This document shows, one piece after another, positions 13,955 to 26,400 of a DNA stretch of 64,000 bases (within the stretch, counting starts at the first letter, position 1; each line of letters opens with the position of its first letter). Both the position numbers and the translations under genes were made by a program. Source of the DNA: Rhyacichthys aspro (lineage: Eukaryota; Chordata; Actinopteri; Gobiiformes; Rhyacichthyidae); the NCBI GenBank assembly GCA_036850595.1, contig CM072155.1:9612256-9676255 (forward strand). The letters are read 5' to 3'. The notes below the pieces were generated by a model. It ran no database searches and was not told the origin of the DNA. It was given only the letters and a program-made list of their open reading frames with translations.

Positions 13955-14176
13955 GCTAATTAACCAGCTAGCCTGCAAGTAGCCCACCAAGCTGCACATA
14001 GCTTATTTATTAGCCACCTAGCCAACTAATAGCAGCCCTCATTAGCCAGCGACTCTGCTAATAGCATCTATTTACTTGCCAGCTAGTTTGCAAACAGGCG
14101 CAGATAACATGTGTAAATAGCCAGCTAACCTACATTAATTAGCCAGCTCCTTTGCTAATAGCCAATTAGCATCTAT
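13955..14176. repeat. TAGC-rich cryptic repeat tract
   Basis: Variants of TTAGCCAGCTA, GCTAATAGC and TAGCCAACTA recur about every 15-30 bases through this ~220-bp stretch without a strict period. It directly abuts the end of the inverted-repeat element at 14178. It looks like a degenerated tandem array or slippage-prone sequence. No coding potential is evident. Confidence 0.55.
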
Positions 14177-14177
14177 T

Positions 14178-14420
14178 TTAGGGTGACCATACCCTAAAAT
14201 AGGGTAGATTTAACTGGGACAGTCCCAATTTAACCGGGACAGTCCCAATTTTAAGTCCCCTGTCCAGTGTGCCAGCAGATATCTGCAAAAAAACTAAAAT
14301 GTCCTGATTTGTCTGCAGACTCTCTGTGTGTCAATCACAGAGTTACCATGGTGATGGCAATATTAACCAATTGAAAAAGATCAGCGTTTCTCAGGTTTCT
14401 TGGTTCTTCTCCATCAATTA
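14178..14420. mobile_element. inverted-repeat DNA element, copy 2 (one end)
   Basis: It starts TAGGGTGACCATAC, the same terminus as the element at 4178-5127, and shares internal blocks with it in opposite orientation. Near the end it carries two copies of a 20-bp unit (14207-14246), each with the palindrome GGGACAGTCCC. The second terminus was not found, so the copy is probably truncated; homology fades after about 14385-14420. Confidence 0.62.
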
Positions 14421-15848
14421 GAGACTAAAAGCTGTTAAGTTGCTACGTCTTTAGAGTGATGTGCTTTAACTTAACTACTGCACCATCACAATGAGTAGCT
14501 AAAGTGTTTGTTTTTTTTCTTCCTCCAGTCTATGCCACCCACAGATGACATTTGAAAGTCAGACAGATGAACTTCTCCTCCTATCCTCTCCTCGTGCTCA
14601 GCCTCATCCAACACAATACAACAACACACATTCACCCATCTGAATGAATCCAAGCCGTCTTAATCAAAAGTACTTTTAAACTAGTGCTGGATGGCCAACC
14701 TTGACACTGTAATGACAGCACTTTTACCTACTGCATGTAATCATTCATCTATAGCCTACACTGCAAGCGAGTTCATGCTAAAGGTCACGCACGCCGATGA
14801 TTACGAGGCTAAGAGCTGCTAACCATCTGGAGCTGATCTCAAAATGCTCCTGTTCTTTTTTAGCTTGGTTAATCGGAAAGCTTTGCTCTGTAACAAAACA
14901 AGTTTACACAACTAGATAGTGATAAGGCCCAGAGCGGTGGGAGGGTAAGAGGTAGTAGTGATATAATGAGTCTGCCTAGAGACAAGCACATTCAAACAGC
15001 TTTCAGCACAACACCGGTGCATAAAAAGGTCACATCTCCCGAGTGATAACGCCAGATTGATTTTGATATCATAACGTTGTTGGTGTAAGATATAGCAGGC
15101 CATCACAGCAACAAACCACTCAAACTGAAAAAGCTGATATTGGAAAACTTGAATTACTGGCTCAGCATTGTGTGGAGCAGTCACATTTGAAACCCTGTCC
15201 CTTAAAGAAGGTCACACAAGTGTCCAAGTGTCGCTTATGGGTTTGCTGTGTTAGATCCTGGAGCAAAGAAAGAAACAAACAATGCCACTGTCACGTTAAG
15301 TCAGCTCTTTGTAAAGGACATTACACAATATGGAAGTGGCACAGAAAAAGCAGCTTATGGACTTAACTATGAACAGCATGGAGTAGTGTAAGGCTGCATG
15401 AAAAAACAGAACTGTGTATCCTGCAGGGTTATTCTATGTGAAAGACATTTGCACGTTGCAGATCAAATTAAATTAACAATCAGAGTTTTAAATGGTAGAG
15501 AAGATCGGGGCATTTTGTCTCACTGCAGAAACAGAAGGGATCTACTCAAAAGTGGAATAGCAGTTTTGTGCCTCTACATTCTGCTCTTTTGTCCTGAATA
15601 TGGACAAATAAGTTTAACAAAGATAGGGCCAATAAACCATTTTTTATGGCCAAAAGTAAAAGTTATCATCCATATATTTTTTGAAATAATTTTCTTCCTG
15701 AGACAAATATTAAACATTCAACAATTACAGATATTACACACACTGAATCCAGTTTAGAGCTTTAAGACTAGTCCAGACTGCACCTGATATTTTTTGTTGA
15801 ATAGGTGAAAATGCTTTAAAATCCCAAACAGAATATTGAAAAAAAAAA
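14421..15848. other. intergenic, no gene seen
   Basis: The plus frame 15398-15757 (119 codons) and minus frame 14912-15184 (90 codons) resemble no family I recognise and show no splice-site support. Confidence 0.4.
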
Positions 15849-16078
15849 CAGGCTTTATGATGCCATCTACTGTGTATTATAAGCACTTTAATAGAAGAAA
15901 ACCTCTATTCATGAATGAAAAACCTTGGCCAATCACATGCTCACAAAGTGACATGCTCAAAAAAGGAGCGCTCCCATTGGTCGACACCAGCTTGTTGTAT
16001 GACATTCCAGGAAGTTTAATAGCTGCTGATACAGTGTATTTTCAGCGCTGAATATGTCTTTTAACACAGCGAAACAAT
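15849..16078. repeat. dispersed ~230-bp repeat, copy 1
   Basis: From CAGGCTTTATGATGCCATCT to ACACAGCGAAACAA this segment matches 43584-43810 in the same orientation and block order. Shared blocks include CCTTGGCCAATCACATGCTC, TTCCAGGAAGTTTAA and AATATGTCTTTTAACACAG. Copies differ by substitutions and small indels, so this is an old dispersed family. I see neither RNA polymerase III boxes nor inverted ends, so the class is unknown. Confidence 0.75.
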
Positions 16079-17377
16079 TTATAACTTTAAAATAATTTTG
16101 TCGTAATCCATATTTGATGCACTTGGGGGCACTTGTCACAGTGATATGGGGGCAAGTTGTCACATGTGAAAACCCCAGGAACACAGGAAGTTAGTTAGTG
16201 GGCATTAACCCATGATAATAAAGAATGTATAATAATGCTCATTTTATCAGTTTATCTTGACCAACGCTTTAGCTCGTAACAAGGTGATGAGTATAATATG
16301 GAAAGAGAAATTACACTGTAACATATGTAATCATATTATGGCTTGGTATATTATTATTGCTGCCTTCCATGAAACTAAATCGAAAGGCCCTGAACACATT
16401 GTTGCTGATGGAGCTTATCCAGCATATGAGATGAAAGGTAAAACAAAACGCTATCGAACCATATTGATGTGAAATGCGTTGTGTTGTTATTACATGTATC
16501 CGTTGTTTTTTTTCCTGGAAGCAATATTCCTTCTGGCAGTGGGCTTTTTACTTCCACACTGTTTCGAATTACATCAGGTGAATATGAACCTGTCCGTTCC
16601 AAACAACGTGAGAGAAGAAATGTCACTGCGTTGTATTGATTCCCAGTGTGTCGTCAATATCTCCTTTGCAATCACAATCACTGGACGTGCTAGCTCTTCA
16701 CCGCCGCAATCACCGCAGAGATGAGCTTTGTGTGAGTCCTCCCGGAGGTCACATTTGTAAATTTAATTCCCCTTTGCCTCTGGGATGTCTTTTAGTTGCA
16801 CGTGGAGTGATCAGTAAATGCCATAAAGCCAATGCTGCTCCAACACAAGACAAAAAGATGAATCTTGTTTGACATGCACGAAATACTGGTTCTAATCCCT
16901 ACAGTGAGAGGTGGATAAATACTGTCACTCAGATGTGCTTGGTCTTGTTGGAGTTTTGTTACGCATGAAAAGAAATGTTTTTGTCAGTGGAATATTTAAA
17001 GTTGGTAAATATCAAGAAATGTCAAGAAGAGTTATGGAAAATGATTCTCTTTTGTAATGCTCCACTAATCCAAGGAGAGTCGACAATAAACACTGCAAAA
17101 AAAAAAAAAAAAAATCTGATCTGTCTACAATTCCCCAGATATGAAGAACTGAACTTCAACAGGTCTGTGTACAATATCTACGTTTAAAACAATCTGTAAA
17201 AACTATGTTTCCTTAAGGGATTGTGTATACATTCTATTAATGATAACAAATTGTGCAAGAACTTATCCCCAAAGCCTCAGAACTCGTATGGGTTTACAGT
17301 ACTTTCTGGAACAGTTTGTAATTATGGGCACATCGCCAAGTGCTCGGCCAGTGTTTGTAGCATATAGAAAAATGAAG
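16079..17377. other. intergenic, no gene seen
   Basis: Several short overlapping open frames on both strands (16257-16472, 16375-16626, 16479-16724, 16636-16872) have no recognisable domain. An A-run lies at about 17097-17113. Confidence 0.4.
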
Positions 17378-18050
17378 TAGTGCCTGCACATTTATTACAA
17401 AGACTGCATTTTATTGACTTCGTTTCGATCCTGAGTGGATATTTTTCAGGTTAAACTTTCTCACACTGAGGGAAGATCTGACTGTACTTGTACATTTGTC
17501 TCAGGTCAGGAGGATGTTTGTACACTATTTGTGGGCATTCCTGAAACACATTTTTTTAAAGAGTGGGTCAGTGTTCACAATGTCTTTTGGTTTTTTTTAA
17601 TGTCTTTTCCTTAGGGAACTTTTTTTAAATAATTATATGCATATGAATATCCATTATATGGAGGGGTCAACATTGTTCTAAACATATTTTTAAATAATTT
17701 ATTAAATCTTTTAAAAATAATAATAATAAAATATATTTTTTCTGAAAATTATCTTTAAAAAAAAAAAAAGATAACTTAAAAATAATGATTACAGAGATTA
17801 CTAATGTATAAATACTGTTTTTAATTTTGTATAATTAAATATTTCAGAGTGACCATGTTTTTGTAAGAATGAAGTGAAGACTCATGGTTTGACTTGAGAC
17901 TTGGTCACACATGTAATACACCTGGTGCCAATTGGTGAACAAAACCTATATAAGGGAGTGACGTGTGATAAAGTTTGACCTGCGGAAGATCCTTGTAGGA
18001 TCAAAAATCGTCAATAAAATGCAGTCTTTGGAGTAAGTGCGCAGGCACTA
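17378..18050. mobile_element. DNA element with long inverted ends
   Basis: TAGTGCCTGC at 17378 begins an inverted repeat whose partner ends with GCAGGCACTA at 18050. Over the first 41 bases the arms differ at only about four positions (for example AAAGACTGCATTTTATTGAC is exact). Weaker matching continues to about 100 bp per arm (CAGGTTAAACTTTCTCACAC against CAGGTCAAACTTTATCACAC). The AT-rich middle (about 17580-17850) codes for nothing. TA flanks both ends if counted outside the repeat, but the target duplication is not certain. Confidence 0.72.
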
Positions 18051-19575
18051 GTTTATTTTTCTAGTTTACAGTACATTCTCCCACCACCACTGAAAAACAT
18101 AGTCTTTCTGGGACGATCCTTCAGTCAGTGCCCATGTCAAAGCAATTACAGTCCTGCATAGCCCTGTTTTTGACAAATAGTACCATGGATCCTAAGTGAA
18201 GAAGAAGAAACCTTAAATGCCGCAGGTAAAATCTCCACAGCACAGACGTAGCAAGTGCAGGTAGCTGCAGAAGTTTGCTGCATGGTGTGGATGGTGTGGG
18301 AGGTGTCAGTCGACAGGTGTCAGAGACTTGATGTATTTCATAAGAACAGGCGATATAAATGACAACCCTGAACGGTTACAGTTTATGTAATAAGTAGTTC
18401 TGTGAAATGTTTGTCAGTTCAGTTGTTCAGTTAAAGCACTGGGAGATGCAAGCAGTAACACACATATCCAAATGTGTCATCACGTATGTTATTTTCCCTT
18501 CAGTATATTTGCAGCTAAACTGGTGGTCACCCACACATCAACATGCCAAGAAGTGTCTCTGCCTTAGTTTTATTCAGTCCCTTTTCACGCCCATGCTTCT
18601 TGACACTTTATATTACAAATACTCGATGGAGGTTGTCATGGGAACACATCTTTGACAGTTCCTTGTAAAGACACAGAAAGTCACTCTGGAGACCGTGGAA
18701 GTGCAGGAACGACATCAGGTCTTATATGGCTTTGGTATCGAGATATAGTCTTTCACATACATTTTTAGTTTTGAATGTAACACAACACACTAATGCCACT
18801 CAGTTTCTGCTTCATAACACTCTTGGTTGCTCTCTAAGTAATCCATAGTGTTCCTGTTGAATATCTTTGTTGCTGAGGTGTGCTACTGACAAAAAATATA
18901 ACAAGCTGCCCAAAAAAGACAATCCAGAGCTCTTAAATTAAATGAACTGCAGCCACTTAGTCTTTCAGGTCCCATCTGCATGCTTGTCTTTTCTCTCTGT
19001 CTCACATCCTCTAAAAGAATTTATGGCTCTTGTCTTCACTGCAAGACACAAAGTAATCACATCATAGAACATCGGAGTAAACACTTTTTGGTCCCAGTTG
19101 AAAGACCGTTTTATGCTTTATTCCAGATTGAGGATTTATGAAAGGTGAATGCTTGAGTGTGACTTTTACGCAGCTGACATTTTGACCTATTGATTGTGAC
19201 CTATTGTTTTGGCTGTAAATGGTCTGTGTTTCCAGGTAGCTTGTATCAAATGCAGTTTACGACACAGCGGAGAGTGCAGTTCACTGAAATCTGGTCTCCT
19301 CAGCTCTCCGATAGATCCGCTACAGAACAGTGTTGGTGTGCTGTTCTGACTTTAGCCTTCAGATAAATACAACCCATTATATAGAGGCAGATAATATAGT
19401 TTCACATTGTAATGGAAAATAACGGAGAAGTATATGGTGGAAAAGACATGGTTTGAAAATACAGAAACCACATCAGTCTAAGTATCTGGCCACACTGCAT
19501 TTACCTGTAACCACTGCCCAATTTATGCTCCTTGAAGTGACACTGGTGGGAAATGCTAAAAAAAATTATGATGAA
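18051..19575. other. intergenic, no gene seen
   Basis: The plus frame 18407-18655 is unrecognised. No repeats or RNA genes were identified by eye. Confidence 0.4.
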
Positions 19576-20230
19576 TTATAATTTTTTTTATTTAACCAGG
19601 TAAGTCAGTTGAGAACCCATTCTCATTAGCAATGACAACCTGGCCAAGAAGCAGCACAAAACAGATACGATAGATTAAGATTAGATTATGAAGATAGATT
19701 TGTTAATAGCAAGAAATACACTTCCATACAATATAAAATCATTCAGGACATTAGGTGCAGAATGCAATCTGTACAACAAATACAATGACTAAAGTACAAT
19801 GTGTACGATAAATACAGTGACCTATACATTAAAAAGTGAAATTAGTTAAATTAGTCAACGATAATGAATAATAGTCTTAGTGAATGTTTAAATGAGGAAG
19901 ATGAAATTAATGAACTGAGCTTTAGTGTCTGCTGCAGCAAACTGAAAGGATGAATGACCAAAAACAGTACAGGTTTTGGTGCTGAGCAGGTTAATGAAGC
20001 TATTTGAGCACAAGTTACAGCTATTTTTGAGAATACTGAGTAAGGAGCATGTATGATTGGGGTTTTGTTGATAAACAGAAACCAGTGGGTCTGTCTGTGA
20101 GGGGCTATTGATCATGGAGCCCCACAAAACAACATCCAGTAGGAGGGACTTTGAGGCAGTTCTGTAGACGATGTCTCCATAATCAAATATTAGAAGGATA
20201 TTTTAAGCAGTAGTTGCTTTGCATGGTGTG
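19576..20230 (-). mobile_element. probable retroposon 3' fragment
   Basis: TTTAACCAGGTAAGTCAGTT followed by GAGAACCCATTCTCAT and ACAACCTGGCCAAG is a phrase I know from abundant fish retroposon tails. Downstream, GACGATGTCTCCATAATCAA near 20168 fits the same family. The poly-pyrimidine/T run just before suggests a minus-strand orientation. Family assignment rests on memory of the motif only, and the boundaries are approximate. Confidence 0.45.
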
Positions 20231-23200
20231 TTAGTGATGATTTATTGGATTTAACTATGATGAGCAGAGTGTTATGAGTTTTAAATGAGATGGAATTATT
20301 AATCAATCAAAGGTGGAGATTTTAACTGGACGATCAATTTGTGGCAAATTTCCACTTAAAACCATGCGTTTTGTTTGAAATCAAAAGAAAATGAAAAGTG
20401 AGCTGAAAAGGTGCATATGGTAAACAGTTTTAAACATGATCCTCACCACGTTCCCTTCTTTTTTGGAATATTGCAATCACTTCTGGCTCCACAAAACTGA
20501 CCGACTTCCATGGCTTCACTTGTGCATTGCATTTTTTTATGAATGTCACTGTGGTATTCCTGTCTACACTAGCATTTGATACACTTCTGGAAAAGCAATC
20601 TCACATACGTCACTGCTAAAATATAACCCAAAAAGACACCATATATTCCAAAACGTTCATAGCTCGCTGGACCAACTAATGACAGTGTTTCAGATGGTAT
20701 GTAAGATATTATTCTAAGCGTTTAAGAGCGTACTATAACCTTGGAATATCAGCCTTCTGGTTCTTTCATCTATCTGCAGCACCTATGGCAAGGTTACGTT
20801 TTCTCCAGGCATTTGTGGAGCATGAGTGGTTGCTCTCTCCTTCACTCCAATATGAGCACAAACCCTCCTTATTAAATACCTCCAGGCGGCAAAACGTTAC
20901 TCCACAGCACCATGTACAAGCCTGTGCTATATCATTACTGAAAGGAATACTGAAGTGAATAGGATTCTGGCTAAATCACTGATTCTCTCTTACATTTGCA
21001 TCGAAAAAAATAATGAAAAGCAGCGCAGCCACATTATACATTAATCACACTGAGGTCAGGCTGAAGGACGGACCAGATATTAGTTGTTCTTACAAATGAA
21101 GAAATTAGCATTTTAATGAAGCACCTCATAACAGTGACTCATGAAACTGATCTGGGAGAAGAATATGGACTGGCCTCGCAGAATTACATATTAAACACTG
21201 CGATTGCTGGATGCACTTTATTACATTTAGGCAAACAGCATGTCGTTTTAAATTATGTATGTATGGCGCTTCTCATAAAAAGAGCCTGTAAATGTGTTCA
21301 AGCGCCTGATGCGCATTTTAGAGTGAGGTAACAGGGTTGCAATGACTGAATAATAACTGTGTGGATATGATCCTTGTGAGTAATGCAATTCTGTTTATGG
21401 AGCGATGAACAAGGTGTGATTGTCCTTAATAATGTGGCCAACTCTTAACTGAATAATGGCTAGTTTGTGATGCAAAGCTTTGGAGGGAAGACAATGAGAC
21501 AAAATGGTTGTGTATATAAGACAGAAATGTCAAAGTTGCAATTCGGTTAATGAAAAAAATAGTAAAGAGATGTCAGAAAGAGAGGGATTTATAGTTCTCA
21601 TTGGCAAAAGAAGGAATGGGCTTTGTTCCACGTTTAATAACAAGGAGACATTATATGTACTAAAGCAGTGTGTAAATTACACACAAACACAACAAAATTA
21701 GAGATATTTTAGTTATTGTCATTGCCATTAACATTGTGCCTCAAAATGGCAAGAGAGGCAGCAGAAAGCATGGTTCGGAGGCAGTTTTCTGTCACTCAAG
21801 TGCATTTAAGACAATATAGATAAGTCTTCATTGTCATTACACATTTCTATACAATGAAATTATCTTTGAGAGCAGTCCTTAACACAGCAGTATGATACAC
21901 TTCAATAAAAGAAACAGAATTAAAGGTATACTGCGTAACTTTTTTGTGCCACATAGGGGCTACCTGAATTTGTAGTTTTTTTGTACTTTTCGCTTTCCAA
22001 GATGGTGATGCCTTTACGACGCTGCATTTACATAACTTTTCTCTCTGTTAGAGTCCTGTCTGAGTTCGCTGTTTGCGTGTGTAGTAGGCTAAATGTATCA
22101 CGTTCAAAACCTCAATGTACAAATGCTTCACTTCAGAAAAGAGCATTTATCATTTCTTAGAGTTATTTGAGAGTTTGTGGAGTTACGACTTTACATGTAG
22201 TGAAAAAGAGAAATGTATTTGTCACAGTCTGTATTCATCCTGTTTCACATAATCATGTCAGGTACAGCTGATTAGAACTGGATTGTCTCGACTGAATGAA
22301 CACAATATAGTAAATGTGATGTACCTGTACATGTTCAGACTACTGCTACTTCTCTGAGAATAGAGTCTTGTAAAGTGAGTCTAAATGTAGTGTAAAAACT
22401 CCAGAGCAGTCCCTCTCAGTGCAGCTGTGAACAGAGACAGTGGAGCAGCAGTCCTTTACATCCTCAGGCCGGACACTGAGGCCTCTGTGAGGAGTCTCCT
22501 TCTAGTGATGTAGCTGTAGGTCTGTCTCATGTAAACAGAGCACTGTCTGTACATTTTACAGATGCTAGTTGTAGGCTGCGATTGTAGAAGTTCTCCAGAA
22601 GTCGCCCTGTTTTACCCTCTCTTCTTTTCCTAAATGAACGGAAAAAAATAGAGAACACAGACTTTATACATCTGTAAAATAACCACTAAACCACTGTGTG
22701 CAAATCCTTTATGTTACACTTTTACTTTCTACATATACTTTCCAGAATCTTACTGTGATGTAATATGCCCTTGGTTTTTGAACTTGTATTGGCTTTATTA
22801 TTTCTGTAAATGTGTCCACTGTTGGTCTAACTCTAATAAAGCATTATCTTCTGTGTTCACAAACCTGAGCAAAGCACTGACAGAAACTAACATCAAATGT
22901 TTTGGACAAAGCTTTACCAGTTTCAGCTCCTTTTATGTTCCTCTGATGGTTCACGTTCTGTCCAGTGCTTCATGGAGGGTAAAGGTCAGCACTGGCAGCG
23001 GCTGGACACAGAAACAGAAGCTGTAAATGACTGTAAACCGAGCTAATATATACAAACACAGAGCCAATACGTTAGCGGCAGCAACAAGTGATATATCAGG
23101 AGAAAACTATGACACTTACCATAAGAAGTTCTCTGTTTGCACCAGGTCTTTTCTCGTAACTTTTCCAATGAGTGCAATCCAGCCCAAAGTGCATCTTGAG

Positions 23201-23559
23201 ATCTTTTCTTCTCGCTTTTGTGTTTTCTGTGTCTTTTGAGCGTTTAGCGATCACATATATCGCTAAATCAGCGAGAAAGCCCGACAGCTTCAGCCGCTAC
23301 AGCGCCGCCATGTTTCCTCCTCGCTCCTGTGCTTAAGGCGTCACTGGTCACGTGACAGCTGGAGTCCTTCTTCTTCTTTTTTTTTTTCGGGTGAATTAGC
23401 ATGCATTAATTCACACTTCACATATAAAACAAAACTAATAAAGATACCACACTTTAAACCTACACTTAAACCCACAGTCTACTGAGCCTTCTTCTTCTTA
23501 GTAATAATTGTTGATAGTAGTTTCCGGCAGGCTGTACACTAGGGTAGTGTAATACTGCC
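20231..23559. other. intergenic; possible repeat 21925-23340
   Basis: No gene is seen. AAAGGTATACTGCGTAACTT at about 21925 resembles the start of a common teleost interspersed repeat, and the GC-rich block ending near 23360 could be its far end, but no inverted repeat links the two. Pyrimidine-rich CTTCTT runs lie near 23370-23390 and 23490-23500. Confidence 0.35.
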
Positions 23560-26400
23560 CCCTACCGTTCGCAGGCGTGTACACCCTCACACTCCTGAGT
23601 AAAAGCCAGTCGAGGAGGAGAAAATTTAACACAGCTTTATCACCGCCTGCGGTTTATTCCCCGCAGCAAAAAAACAGACTGGACCAAAAATGTTAAAAGC
23701 CCCAAATCTGACAACTCTTTAAATAAGCTCAGTCTGTCACGGATGTTAATTTGGCAAATAATTAAAGCATGATGCACAGTTTCAGACTCACTACACTCAC
23801 ACAGCCCATCTGGATGTTCACCAATTTTATTCAAATAAGCTGCAAACCCACAATGCCCCAATCACAACCTGGTTATGATAACTTGTTCTTTGTGATTCAA
23901 ATTTGAAGTGCTTCTAATGTTTTTTAATTTTTGGCTGAGAGCTGTAATGTCTCCCTTTGGACTCCTCTTGCCACTGCTGTTCAGTGTAGGCCTTAATAAT
24001 GCTGAGGCACTAGAGTCTTCCAAGACAGACCACATCAACTGAATTCTTCTTTAGGGCCTGCTTAGCCAGTGAGTCGGCATCATTAACTGTAATCCCAGCA
24101 TGAACAGGGATCCAGTGGAATAAAACAACCCCCTGCATTCTCAATTCTGTATAAACTGCACAATAGGTCAGAGTAGATGATACTCTCAGCTGGTTTGTTT
24201 TCCTCTATCCACCCTAAAGCCCACCAAATTGCCTGTAACTCTGTGGAGTAAACAGAAAGATGGTCAGACACTCTGATACTCACACAGAGCTGATGGTTTG
24301 TGGCAAACACTCCAAAACCTATCTTTGAATCCTTTGAACCATCTGTAAATATGTGTGTCTATATAGTGTTTCATACTGGTTCACAGAGTTATACACTTTT
24401 CTGCAGGAGAGGCTTTTATCCTGCCCAAGTAGATCTAGAAATACCCAGAAGGGAACAGGGGACCAAACCAACCCTATCACTCTGCTGCTTTTCAGACTCA
24501 TCTCATCAAACTGAAAATTTGCTTTTCTATCCATTTCGGCAAACTCAAAACACTCCTCCCAGAGGCACTTTGCAGCCAAAACATGGAGTAATCCGTTTAA
24601 TCGTATCCAGTATTGCAGGCTCAACTTCTCTTTCCTGATTTTTAATGGAGACTCACCCATTTCTTCAAGAAGTGCTGGGATTAAAGTTATTCTAAATGCA
24701 CTGCAGCAAACTCTCATAGCTTTAGCTTAGACGCAATCAAGCTTTTGTAAAACAGTATTTGCAGCTGATCAAAATCAAATCATCCCTAGTCAAGGGCTGG
24801 CCTAATCATTGCCCTGTAAATCATATGCAGTCACTGCCCAACAAATTACGTAGAAGGTTGTTTACTTTTACACACTTTGAAACTGTTTTCTTTATATGGA
24901 TATTCCAAGTCAATTTCTCATTCATCCAAATGCAGAGGAACTTGAAGACTTTTACCCTCTCCAAAGGAAATTTATACAATTTAGGGGTCACTTTAGGGAT
25001 CTTTCTTTTTAAACCAAAAATCATTTTAGCAGCAGAATTGTTAAACCACCAACTATTAGCCCATGAAACAACTTTAACCAAAGTGTCTTGTGTGAAAAAA
25101 TTCAAACATTTTCCCCCCTCCTCCAGATGGCGCCATCATCAGTAAATAGAGACTTTCCAAATCCATTGTTGCTTGAAAAATATGATTTATCATTATGTAA
25201 ATAATTAAATGGGACTTATAACGACCCATGGGGGGGGGGGTATCATTAACAATATCAGCATCTACAGACAGCTGCCCACCTATCCTTACCTGTTTAGTTT
25301 TTTTTTTTTTTTAATCTTTAATCCAGTGAAACATTACAACGAATACCAGCATCAAATAACTTCGTAAACACTAATATTGCAACAGAATCTATAGTATTTC
25401 TTTTATTTCTTCTATTAACCTGTTTGTGACCATCCTCTCCATCACCTTACACAACCCAAATGTTAATGCAGTGGGTCGGTAACAACGAGAGGAAGGGTCA
25501 TTCCTTGGCTTCAAAACTGACAACACTGGAAGACAGCGAGCCTCCCAGATGTAATTTAGAAGAAGAATGTCTTTGAGCACTTTGTCATCCAGGTGTTGCA
25601 ACAATTTGGAGCTAACCATGTCCTGCCCAGGGGAGGTGTTGTGTCCTGCATGGATAGCTTCAGTGAGCTCTTTGAAGGAGAAGAGCACATAATATGCACA
25701 GTTGGGGTCAGGATTTCCAGAGTGTTTCCACTGAAGTTGCATCATAGCGTCTTCTCTTAATTTAAGGCTTTCTGCCCCCAGCGTCTTGAAAAACCTTATC
25801 ACACATGTCTGCTTTTTCTCTGCAGTTTTTCCGACATTCTTTGAATCCTCGCCCATATCTGCTTCACAGGAGTGTTTGGGCCTAAAGTGCCACAGAAAGC
25901 TCTCCAATATTTCTTTTTTTCTACTTTCTACTTTGTTCTGGCCAGTGCCCAGCAACGCTTAAACTCCAAAACTTTTTCCTGGGATGGATTTTTTTCTCAG
26001 TTTCCAAAATGCCTCCTTTCTCATTTTCACAGTTTTATCACACTCTTCCTTCCACCACGGAACAACACGCCGAGCCAGCAGTATCCTTCTGCAAGAAATG
26101 GACTCTGAAGCAGCCCTTAAAATCACAGCAGTCAGAGACTCACTCATTTCATTTATTGATCCCTCACTATTGACACTGTCTAACCCAGTCTGTGACGGTT
26201 CTGGTTCCAGTTGGCTCTTGAAAATCAAACCTAGCCAGTTTCTCTTTGGTCTGTAAGCAAAGTCCTTTTGTACAGGGAAATGGTCACTTCCTATAGTATC
26301 TGGTCCTAAAACCTTCCATTCACCAACTCTTGCCAAGCATTTAATGGCCATTAAATAATACAAAGCTCCTCATGTGCAAATGTATTCAGTAAACAAAACA
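23560..26400 (-). mobile_element. decayed non-LTR retrotransposon with RNase H (I/Nimb-like)
   Basis: Reading on the minus strand, broken frames occur in the order expected for ORF2 of a LINE. An endonuclease end with GSDHFP and a following VPWWKEECDK linker lies at 25959-26363. The start of the reverse transcriptase lies at 25389-25955, including GHNTSPGQDMV, RCYRPTALT and KVMERMVTNRL. A catalytic FTDDGA box lies near 25130-25150 and a thumb region with LCIWMNEKLTW at 24821-25105. An RNase H segment with YSTELQAIWWAL and IYSDL lies at 24083-24310, followed by WIPVHAGI and DADSLAK at about 24040-24130. A Cys/His tail with GLCECSESETVHH lies at 23640-23861. Frameshifts separate the pieces, so it is inactive. 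A LINE RNase H places it near the I/Nimb group by inference. The 3' boundary is approximate. Confidence 0.85.

Noticed and set aside
24319..24717. 132-codon minus-strand frame as an independent gene
   Set aside because: It lies between the reverse transcriptase and RNase H pieces of the LINE relic and is part of that element.
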